DNA from: a virus
Strand: one strand, 5' to 3'
Length of the DNA stretch: 24,535 nucleotides
IMG/VR virus record: IMGVR_UViG_3300035204_000524
Span: 1-24,535 of that record
Below the pieces are notes generated by a model. The model was not told the DNA's origin, did not search any database, and worked only from the letters and a program-made list of their open reading frames with translations. This document shows positions 16,604 through 23,179 of the stretch, piece after piece. How positions within the stretch are numbered: position 1 is the first letter of the stretch; each line of letters opens with the position of its first letter. The position numbers and the translations under genes were made by a program.

Positions 16604-17695
16604 ATGGATTATCCAGATCCCATCGACACAATCAGAAACGTTATCGCAGGTAATGACTCTGACCTAGACCCCGAGGTGGCTAAAGAAGTGTATGGTCTTA
16701 AAGACTATCGCAAGAAAATGAAGCCAGGTACAGGTGAGGACGAAGAACTCGACGAAGCAGACAAGAAGATGGGCGTAGTCAACGCTAAAAGTGTTGAAGA
16801 CCCTGATCTTTATCAAGACGCAGAAGGTGGTCATGCTAAAATTGACACTGATGAATTAACTGGTGGTGAAGAACCAGAACTTCCTGCTCGAAAAACGAAG
16901 GCACCTCCAAAGAGTGATGCCGCCAACAAAGCGAGTATTGCGGGTAAGTTAAAGGGTAAAAAGGACAATAGCCTAGTTCTCCCTGCTACCGAAAGTCTTC
17001 GGTCGTTGTTTGATGGTGAAAATCTTAGCGAAGATTTTATGAATAGTGTAATCACTATTTTTGAAGTTGCTTTAATTGAACGAACAGAAACAGTTGAAGA
17101 AGAATTACGCGAACAGCACGAAGCAATTATAGTTGAACATACCGACCGCTTAACTTCTGAACTGACAGAAAAGGTTGACGATTACCTCAACTATGTCGTT
17201 GAAGAATGGGTCAAGGAAAATCAACTCGTCATTGAAAATAATCTTCGCATGGAAATTGCTGAGAACTTCATCTATGGTCTTAAGGACTTGTTCCAAGAAA
17301 ACTATGTTGACATTCCAGACGAGAAGGTTGACCTCTTTGACGAACTTGTACACGCAAACGAAGAAGTTTCAGAAAACCTCAATCAACAGGTTAATGAAAA
17401 CATTGAACTGCAAAAGCAACTCATCGAGAGTCGTTGCAGTGAACTTATTGAAACGAGTTCTAAAGATATGACAGACACTGAATCGGAACGATTCCGAAGT
17501 CTGGCAGAAAATATTAGTTTTGAAAGCGAAAATGAATTCGTTAACAAGTTAGTTTCCCTCAAGGAAAATTACTTCACAGAAAATGAAGTATCGCACCTTG
17601 ATTATGCTGACGAAGAATTAACAGAAACCCCACAACCATTAGCCGAGGGTGCAATGAAAGATTACGTTGATGCCCTCTCACGAACTATTAAATAG
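16604..17695 (+). CDS. 22: Prohead scaffold core protein gp22
   Basis: This 363-residue protein is longer than T4 gp22 (269). The second half is the scaffold rod: heptad-like, Glu-rich helices with DRLTSELTEKVDDYLNYVVE (about 182-201) and FIYGLKDLFQENYVDIPDEK (about 222-241), which I know as typical of marine T4-like gp22. The first 130 residues are acidic, Lys/Ala-rich and probably disordered, and account for the extra length. Possible gp21 cleavage sites of the (L/I)-x-E type are LDE-A at residues 49-52 and LAE-G at 346-349 near the C-terminus. Translation starts at ATG 16604 after AAGGAG (16588-16593). It is followed by gene 23, as in T4. Confidence 0.88.
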   Translation: MDYPDPIDTIRNVIAGNDSDLDPEVAKEVYGLKDYRKKMKPGTGEDEELDEADKKMGVVNAKSVEDPDLYQDAEGGHAKIDTDELTGGEEPELPARKTKAPPKSDAANKASIAGKLKGKKDNSLVLPATESLRSLFDGENLSEDFMNSVITIFEVALIERTETVEEELREQHEAIIVEHTDRLTSELTEKVDDYLNYVVEEWVKENQLVIENNLRMEIAENFIYGLKDLFQENYVDIPDEKVDLFDELVHANEEVSENLNQQVNENIELQKQLIESRCSELIETSSKDMTDTESERFRSLAENISFESENEFVNKLVSLKENYFTENEVSHLDYADEELTETPQPLAEGAMKDYVDALSRTIK

Positions 17696-17740
17696 TATTT
17701 TTAACACATAACCCCCGAACTAGGGATTAGGAGAAAAAAA

Positions 17741-19141
17741 ATGGATATATCAGACGCACCAAGGTACGACCTTCTTGAAGAGAAGTGGCAACCTGTCATT
17801 GAACACAACTCGCTTCCAGATATTGAAGATAGTTATCGTAAGAAAGTAACTGCTGTTCTTCTTGAGAACCAAGAAAAAGCAATGCGGCAGCAATCATTAA
17901 CCGAAGCATCACCAACAAACGCTGCTGGTGCAAGCGGTCTTTCGTACAGCGATTCAAGCACTCTTGCTGGTTATGATCCAGTATTGATGAGTCTTGTTCG
18001 TCGTGCAATGCCAAACCTCGTTGCTTACGATATTGCTGGTGTGCAGCCCATGAGCGCACCTACCGGTCTTATCTTTGCAATGCGATCCCGCTACAACGAT
18101 CAGTCGGGCGTAGAAGCACGATTTGACGAAGCAGACCCACGCTTCTCCGCAACTGGCGGTATTAGTGGTGGTCTTACTGCTGGTCTGTCTGCTGATCCGT
18201 TCCCTGGTACTAGCCATGGTAATACGAGCGCAGTAGCATCTGATCTGGACACACTATATGGTGCATCGTACCAAGGTATGGGTCGTGGAAACGCTGAAGG
18301 TCTTGGTGGTGATGCCAACTCTCATTTCCGCGAAATGGCATTCACCATTGAGCGTACATCAGTTACTGCTAAGACTCGCGCCCTCAAAGCAGAGTACACG
18401 ACTGAACTCGCTCAGGACTTGAAGGCTATTCATGGTCTTGATGCTGAGACTGAACTTGCTAATTTGCTTTCCGGTGAAATTCTCACTGAAATCAACCGAG
18501 AAGTTATGCGAGCAATTTACTTCAACGCTAAACTGGGCTGCTTGCAGCAAGATATCACAACTGATGGTCGTTACGATCTAAACACCGATTCCGATGGTCG
18601 TTGGTCCGCAGAACGCTTCCGTGGATTGATGTATCAGATTGAACGCGAAGCCAACGTGATTGCAAAAGAGACTCGTAGAGGTAAGGGTAACTTCCTCCTT
18701 TGCTCCGCTGATGTTGCATCAGCACTCGCAATGGGTGGATTCCTCCAGATCTCTCCCGCTCTCAACCAGAATCTCTCTGTTGATGACACTGGCAATACTT
18801 TTGCGGGTCTTCTCAATGGTAAGATGAGAGTCTACATTGATCCATATGCTGACGCGCTCAAGAACTTCGCAGTTGTTGGATATCGCGGTAGCAACCCATA
18901 TGACGCTGGTATGTTCTATTGCCCATATGTTCCGCTCCAGATGGTGCGTGCGGTTGGTGAGAATACCTTCCAGCCCAAGATTGGATTCAAGACTCGTTAC
19001 GGAATGGTCAACAACCCATTCGTGTCAAACAGACCGGGTGAGTCTGCAACAGATCGATCTGATCCGGCAGATCCCGATTCCAAGCGAAGTAACCAGTATT
19101 ATCGTATCTTCTTGATCGATAATATCCATGGTAACACCTGA
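17741..19141 (+). CDS. 23: Major capsid protein gp23
   Basis: This 466-residue protein (T4 gp23 has 521) is an HK97-fold capsid subunit. The highly conserved LVRRAMPNLVAYDIAGVQPM (about residues 86-105) identifies it, with PTGLIFAMRSRY following. The E-loop region, TRALKAEYTTELAQDLKAIH, FLQISPALNQNLSVDDTG and the C-terminal FVSNRPGES also fit. A probable maturation site is LTE-A (residues 53-56), so about 55 residues would be removed by gp21, close to the length removed from T4 gp23. AGGAG (17729-17733) precedes an A-run and ATG 17741. The gene is visibly richer in GC than most of the window, as expected for a highly expressed gene. An intrinsic terminator follows. Confidence 0.96.
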   Translation: MDISDAPRYDLLEEKWQPVIEHNSLPDIEDSYRKKVTAVLLENQEKAMRQQSLTEASPTNAAGASGLSYSDSSTLAGYDPVLMSLVRRAMPNLVAYDIAGVQPMSAPTGLIFAMRSRYNDQSGVEARFDEADPRFSATGGISGGLTAGLSADPFPGTSHGNTSAVASDLDTLYGASYQGMGRGNAEGLGGDANSHFREMAFTIERTSVTAKTRALKAEYTTELAQDLKAIHGLDAETELANLLSGEILTEINREVMRAIYFNAKLGCLQQDITTDGRYDLNTDSDGRWSAERFRGLMYQIEREANVIAKETRRGKGNFLLCSADVASALAMGGFLQISPALNQNLSVDDTGNTFAGLLNGKMRVYIDPYADALKNFAVVGYRGSNPYDAGMFYCPYVPLQMVRAVGENTFQPKIGFKTRYGMVNNPFVSNRPGESATDRSDPADPDSKRSNQYYRIFLIDNIHGNT

Positions 19142-19165
19142 TAGTTGGTAATATAAAACCAAAGA

Positions 19166-19196
19166 AGCACGGGAGTTTCGGCTCCCGTGTTTTTTT
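19166..19196 (+). terminator. Intrinsic terminator after gene 23
   Basis: A perfect 8-bp stem, CACGGGAG (19168-19175) with CTCCCGTG (19182-19189), encloses a TTCG tetraloop closed by a T-G pair. It is followed by a run of seven T (19190-19196). The hairpin lies 27 bases after the gene 23 stop, so it should end transcription of the assembly block. Confidence 0.93.
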
Positions 19197-19205
19197 GCGC
19201 CCACC

Positions 19206-19213
19206 TATATAAT
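19206..19213 (+). promoter_or_regulatory. Candidate late promoter element TATATAAT after the gene 23 terminator
   Basis: The octamer TATATAAT lies ten bases after the terminator T-run and just before the ribosome binding site AAGGAGG (19215-19221) and ATG 19231. A promoter is expected here, because the terminator should cut this gene off from the block upstream. Identical copies lie at 10446 and 16572. Confidence 0.6.
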
Positions 19214-19230
19214 TAAGGAGGAAATCTACC

Positions 19231-19767
19231 ATGGCAGATTCATCAATCGGTGGTGTGACAGCGGGAAACATGGACCCGTCGTTAGCACAACCAATAACAG
19301 ACAATTATCTAAAAAGCAATCAATTTAAATTCTCAATTGATCGATGTCCACTCTTGACATACTTCGTACAGAGTGTATCATTTCCTAATATATCTGTGAC
19401 AGAACAGGAATTTCCCACAAGATATGCAACCCCTGTGTATATTCCTGCCAATAGAGCAGAACATGGTGAGTTGAGTGTTCAAATGTTGATTGATGAAAAC
19501 CTAAGAAACTGGTCAGAAATTTACGATTGGATTGAAGAAGCAGTTCCCTTGCGGGAAATTGGCAACGACCCTACCCAATATCTAAGCACCGCAAACATGC
19601 TCATGTTGAATAGTGCATATAAACCGGTACTTAGTGTGGAGTTTACTAATGTATTTCCAAGTAGTTTAGGAGAAATACCATTCTCTTCCATTTCTACCAT
19701 GACAGAACCCATCTCAGTCCAAGTTTCTTTTAAATATACAGGATATGTCATAGAAAGGCTTACATGA
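19231..19767 (+). CDS. 3: Tail-tube-like protein, probably tail completion gp3
   Basis: This 178-residue protein (T4 gp3 has 176) has a tube-type fold signature distinct from the two gp19-like proteins. It includes LKSNQFKFSIDRCPLLTYFV (about 29-48), QSVSFPNISVTEQEFPTRYA, GELSVQMLIDENLRNWSEIY, and the C-terminal strand VQVSFKYTGYVI. Its place between gene 23 and uvsY is where marine T4-like phages carry gene 3, whose product caps the head end of the tail tube. The symbol rests mainly on position and length; a baseplate tube protein (gp48- or gp54-like) is the alternative. It has a very good ribosome binding site, AAGGAGG (19215-19221). It overlaps uvsY in an ATGA. Confidence 0.6.
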   Translation: MADSSIGGVTAGNMDPSLAQPITDNYLKSNQFKFSIDRCPLLTYFVQSVSFPNISVTEQEFPTRYATPVYIPANRAEHGELSVQMLIDENLRNWSEIYDWIEEAVPLREIGNDPTQYLSTANMLMLNSAYKPVLSVEFTNVFPSSLGEIPFSSISTMTEPISVQVSFKYTGYVIERLT

Positions 19768-20201
19768 AATTGAGTGAATTGAAAATTATGGTCAGTGATG
19801 ATATTGAATTTAACGAAACAGAACTAGATACAGAATCATTGAGAATTCCACAACTCCACAATAAGTATCTTACGTTTCTTATTGATGAAAAAATAGTACT
19901 AGAGAAGTATAAACAACGACTCAAAATTATCACAAAAGATAAGTGGTTGTATTATAGTGGTAAAATGTCGGAAGAAGAACTTAAAGAAAAGGGTTGGGAA
20001 CCATTCAGTTTGAATATTCTTAAATCTGATGTTGACAAATTTTTGGAGTCTGATTCAGAATTAATTCAAATCAAAACAAACGTGACGGTTCAAGAAGAAA
20101 AGATTAATTATCTAGACGCTATTCTCAAAATGATCAATGGTCGTCAATGGATGATTCGTTCTGCTATTGACTGGATAAAATTTAGCAATGGTATAATGTA
20201 A
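19764..20201 (+). CDS. uvsY: Recombination mediator UvsY
   Basis: This 145-residue protein (T4 UvsY has 137) loads the UvsX recombinase onto single-stranded DNA coated with gp32. The segment KDKWLYYSGKMSEEEL (about 59-74) corresponds to the ARLDYYSGRGDGDE region of T4 UvsY. The rest is helical and charged, with a C-terminal segment IRSAIDWIKFSNG matching the family's terminal helix. It is coupled on both sides: ATGA with the gene before and TAATG with uvsW. The uvsY-uvsW pairing matches T4 and its relatives. Confidence 0.87.
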   Translation: MKLSELKIMVSDDIEFNETELDTESLRIPQLHNKYLTFLIDEKIVLEKYKQRLKIITKDKWLYYSGKMSEEELKEKGWEPFSLNILKSDVDKFLESDSELIQIKTNVTVQEEKINYLDAILKMINGRQWMIRSAIDWIKFSNGIM

Positions 20202-21685
20202 TGGATGTAATCATCAGTGATGTAAGTGAAGTCTACATTAAAGTAGATTGTGATAGATCCATAGCAAAAGAACTTTCGGACTTCTTCACCTTTTTAGTAC
20301 CGAATTATCAATATACACCCGCATACCAAAAGAAGAAATGGGATGGAAAGATTCGGTTGTTCAATCTGCATGCCCGCACGTTGTATAAAGGTCTATTGGA
20401 TTATGTTATACATTTCTGTAAGGATAGAAAATATACATGCGAACTGAAAGATATAACAACAAGCGGCAAACCTATTTCAGAAGATGACATTGAAGGATTT
20501 ATTGATTATCTAAAACTCTCCGCTAGTGGTAATGATATCGTACCACATCCTCATCAGATAGATGCGGTCCTGCACTCTATTCGGAATGGTAGAAGCCTTA
20601 TGCTTTCTCCCACTGGTTCCGGAAAATCACTTATTATCTACATAATAATGAGGTACTATTTGGACATATTACCGAACGACAAGAAAGTGTTAATCATAGT
20701 TCCGACAACGGGTTTGGTGTCACAACTGAAATCAGACTTTAATGACTACTCAAATAATGATAGATGGGATGCAGAGAACAACATACACTGCATATTCTCA
20801 GGACAAGCAAAATCAACCGACAAACGAGTTGTTATAAGCACATGGCAAAGTCTCTATAAACTAGATCCAAAATTCTTCTACGAATATGATGTGGTGTTTG
20901 GGGATGAGTGCCATCTTTTTCAAGCAAAATCACTCACTTCATTAATGTCAAAATTGACCCACATCAAGTATAGATTCGGCACTAGTGGTACACTAGATGG
21001 ATCTAAGGCACATAAACTGGTCATTGAAGGTCTGTTTGGTAGAGTATTTAAAACTACCACCACTGTGGATTTGATTGAGAAGGATCTATTGAGCAACTTA
21101 GACATTGAATGTGTTGTGTTGAAATATACACCAAATGAAATACAAACTATCAAACGTGCGACATATCATGATGAAATGGATTGGCTGTTGTCCTCTGAAA
21201 AAAGAAACAACTTCCTTTGCAAGTTGACCGAATCTCTTGATGGAAATACCTTGATGTTATTCAACTATGTTGATAAACATGGTATACCTCTTTATAATAA
21301 ACTCAAAGAAATGAAGGATGATGTGTATCTCATATATGGCCAAACCGCAGTAGAGCAGAGAGAAGAAATTAGACAACTTGTGAACAATCATGAGAATTCT
21401 ATATTGGTTGCGTCGTATGGTACATGTTCTACAGGTATTAATATTCAAAATATCCACAACATTATATTTACATCCTCTTCTAAATCTGTTATACGGGTTC
21501 TACAATCAATAGGAAGGGGTTTGCGAAAATCATCCAATAAAGACAAAGTGAAAGTATATGATATTGCAGATGATCTATCATATAAAAAGTGGCGAAATCA
21601 CACATTGAAACATTTGGACGAACGTGTTAAGATATATACTAATGAGAACTTTAGATATAGACTAGTCTCTGTACAGGCACAATAA
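20201..21685 (+). CDS. uvsW: Recombination DNA helicase UvsW
   Basis: This 494-residue superfamily 2 helicase (T4 UvsW has 503) unwinds and migrates branched DNA and R-loops, shifting replication from origin-dependent to recombination-dependent mode. Motifs in order: PHPHQIDAV as the Q-like region (115-123), Walker A SPTGSGKS (136-143), Ia IVPTTGLVSQ (166-175), DECH in place of DEAD/DEAH (235-238), TSGT (261-264), SYGTCSTGINI as motif V (405-415), and QSIGRGLRKS as motif VI (435-444). An N-terminal domain of about 100 residues with YQKKKWDGKIRLF (42-54) is typical of UvsW. Confidence 0.94.
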   Translation: MDVIISDVSEVYIKVDCDRSIAKELSDFFTFLVPNYQYTPAYQKKKWDGKIRLFNLHARTLYKGLLDYVIHFCKDRKYTCELKDITTSGKPISEDDIEGFIDYLKLSASGNDIVPHPHQIDAVLHSIRNGRSLMLSPTGSGKSLIIYIIMRYYLDILPNDKKVLIIVPTTGLVSQLKSDFNDYSNNDRWDAENNIHCIFSGQAKSTDKRVVISTWQSLYKLDPKFFYEYDVVFGDECHLFQAKSLTSLMSKLTHIKYRFGTSGTLDGSKAHKLVIEGLFGRVFKTTTTVDLIEKDLLSNLDIECVVLKYTPNEIQTIKRATYHDEMDWLLSSEKRNNFLCKLTESLDGNTLMLFNYVDKHGIPLYNKLKEMKDDVYLIYGQTAVEQREEIRQLVNNHENSILVASYGTCSTGINIQNIHNIIFTSSSKSVIRVLQSIGRGLRKSSNKDKVKVYDIADDLSYKKWRNHTLKHLDERVKIYTNENFRYRLVSVQAQ

Positions 21686-21700
21686 AAGAGGAATTTAAGA

Positions 21701-22441
21701 ATGAGGAAAACCGATAATAAGAAAGTAACACATAGAATTCTCAAATTAACAACAGGTGAAGAAATAATCACCAAAATAACAGGTCAAACGAAGAATAAAT
21801 TTATCATTAATGACCCTATGCTATTCGTGTTGCAGCATGTACAAAATGGTCCGTATATGGGAACAATGTCCGTGTTAAAAAAATGGATTGAACATTCTGG
21901 TGAAAGAACAATTAGGATCCCAAAAGACTTGGTTATTTCTATTGTACAACCTAATAAAAATGCTTGTGAGTTGTATGATATGGAACTAGAACAAGTAATA
22001 GAAGCAGTTGAAGAAAATAAAATTGCCAAGTTTGATGATATCGCAAAGAATAAAAAGAAACAACCACCATTTGATCAAATGTCAACATTTCCTCCATCGA
22101 TGATAGAAGATATGATGAATTCTACACCAGAATCGGTTTATGATGAAATTTTCAACACTGAATTACCAGCAGACATGATGGACAAAGAAAAGTTTGATAT
22201 GATCGCCATAACACTTATGATGCACCCAAGCATAATCAACGAATTGATAGATGCTGACATTGTTGACAAAAATATGTTTAATGATGCTATATTAGACGCA
22301 CTAGGTATTGGTAATAATGGACCAATAAAAAATGATCCGGAATATACCGGTAACGATAAAGATCATCCGGAGTATGGCAACCGACTGACAGACTGGCATT
22401 GGGATTTGAATGATGACGAGTGGGATCTACCTGGCAACTAA
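21701..22441 (+). CDS. Unknown protein with a possible Sm-like N-terminal domain
   Basis: This 246-residue protein lies between uvsW and gene 55. Residues 12-66 (RILKLTTGEEIITKITGQ, then a FIINDPMLFVLQ strand) read like the start of a small Sm/Lsm-type beta barrel, in which G-E-E-I-I begins the second strand. This is a weak, pattern-level suggestion. The middle is acidic and helical with repeated Met/Asp/Ile (MIEDMMNSTPESVYDEIF, MMHPSIINELIDADIVD). The C-terminus is Asp/Trp-rich (DWHWDLNDDEWDLPGN). There is a weak AGAGGAA ribosome binding site 10 bases before ATG 21701. I recall uncharacterised genes at this place in marine T4-like phages but no function. Confidence 0.65.
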   Translation: MRKTDNKKVTHRILKLTTGEEIITKITGQTKNKFIINDPMLFVLQHVQNGPYMGTMSVLKKWIEHSGERTIRIPKDLVISIVQPNKNACELYDMELEQVIEAVEENKIAKFDDIAKNKKKQPPFDQMSTFPPSMIEDMMNSTPESVYDEIFNTELPADMMDKEKFDMIAITLMMHPSIINELIDADIVDKNMFNDAILDALGIGNNGPIKNDPEYTGNDKDHPEYGNRLTDWHWDLNDDEWDLPGN

Positions 22442-22514
22442 GTACCATTAAGTATGTTCTATTATACTTATGATCGTTGACACTCCAAGTGTAGCGGGGG
22501 TGGAATAAAAGTCA

Positions 22515-22574
22515 ATGAAAAACTTTAAGATTCTCTTGAATATTTTAAATGGGGTGTGTATAATTTTGATATGA
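22515..22574 (+). CDS. Possible 19-codon leader ORF ahead of gene 55
   Basis: ATG 22515 opens a 19-residue frame that ends in TGA at 22572-22574, overlapping the ATG of gene 55 (22571) as ATGA, the junction type used elsewhere in the window. A G-rich stretch (22496-22502) lies about 12 bases upstream and could be its ribosome binding site. The predicted peptide is basic then hydrophobic (MKNFKILLNILNG, then VCIILI). If real it would couple translation into gene 55. Chance is a serious alternative in such AT-rich DNA, and a promoter-like sequence overlaps it. Confidence 0.25.
   Translation: MKNFKILLNILNGVCIILI
22536..22564 (+). promoter_or_regulatory. Sigma70-like promoter before gene 55
   Basis: TTGAAT (22536-22541) and a perfect TATAAT (22559-22564) are separated by exactly 17 bases, close to the ideal for a host sigma70 promoter. 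The predicted transcript would start at about 22571, which is the A of the gene 55 ATG itself, implying a leaderless or nearly leaderless message. An early or middle promoter for the late sigma factor makes sense because gp55 must be made before late transcription begins. Confidence 0.5.
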
Positions 22575-23170
22575 AAGAGAAAAAGAAGATAAATCAGTAT
22601 ATTGACAACAAAGAGTTTCTTGCTGCTATGGTTGCATGGAAAGAATTAGTCATCGATGCCGTTGAATCGGGAGATGATAAACCTCCGGTGACCACATACA
22701 TTGGTGAGTGTTTCATGAAGATAGCAGAACATTTATCACGCAAAAGCAATTTTACTAATTATCCATATAAAGAAGAAATGATAGGTGATGCGATTGAAAA
22801 TTGCTTAATGTATGCGCATAATTTTGACCCAGAGAAATCAAAGAATCCATTTTCATATTTTACTCAGATAACATACTATGCATTTCTCCGACGAATAGAG
22901 AAAGAGAAGAAGCAGTCATACATCAAGTTTAAGTTGCTACAAGAACAGGATGATGTCGTAATTCAAAATTGGTTCCAAAAGAACTATTTTGAAAAAGAGG
23001 AGAAGAAAGAAGAAGACTGGGATATTGAAGATGCCATGAAGGATGCATTTAATATCAATGAAAAAGATGTGGATAAATTTACACCCAAGAAGAAAAAGAA
23101 GAAGAAAGCAAAGAAGAACTTGGATGTATTTTTAGAGGATGACAAGAGTGAAGATAGCCCTGATAAGTGA
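22571..23170 (+). CDS. 55: Late sigma factor gp55
   Basis: This 200-residue protein (T4 gp55 has 185) directs host RNA polymerase to late promoters. The core YKEEMIGDAIENCLMYAHNF (about 66-85) and the segment FDPEKSKNPFSYFTQITYYAFLRR (visible as NPFSYFTQITYYAF, about 92-105) are the sigma region 2-like signature of the family. A Lys-rich run (KKKKKKKAKK, about 173-182) precedes LDVFLEDD near the C-terminus, which fits the hydrophobic-acidic motif used by gp55 to bind the sliding clamp gp45. I prefer ATG 22571 over an in-frame GTG at 22556, because the GTG overlaps the -10 element and lacks a ribosome binding site. Gene 47 starts nine bases after the stop. Confidence 0.9.
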   Translation: MKEKKKINQYIDNKEFLAAMVAWKELVIDAVESGDDKPPVTTYIGECFMKIAEHLSRKSNFTNYPYKEEMIGDAIENCLMYAHNFDPEKSKNPFSYFTQITYYAFLRRIEKEKKQSYIKFKLLQEQDDVVIQNWFQKNYFEKEEKKEEDWDIEDAMKDAFNINEKDVDKFTPKKKKKKKAKKNLDVFLEDDKSEDSPDK

Positions 23171-23179
23171 GATGACATT

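Noticed and set aside
17684-17696. Palindrome ACTATT-A-AATAGT at the end of gene 22, considered as a terminator or late promoter for gene 23
   Set aside because: A one-base centre cannot form a hairpin, and the sequence lies mostly inside the coding region. The TTAAATA core resembles a late promoter only with an inserted base.
22480-22492. Small inverted repeat ACACT-CCA-AGTGT before gene 55, considered as a terminator
   Set aside because: The stem is only 5 bp and is followed by G-rich sequence, not a T-run.
22556-22558. GTG at 22556 as the gene 55 start
   Set aside because: It adds five residues without a family match, sits against the -10-like TATAAT and has no ribosome binding site. ATG 22571 is better.
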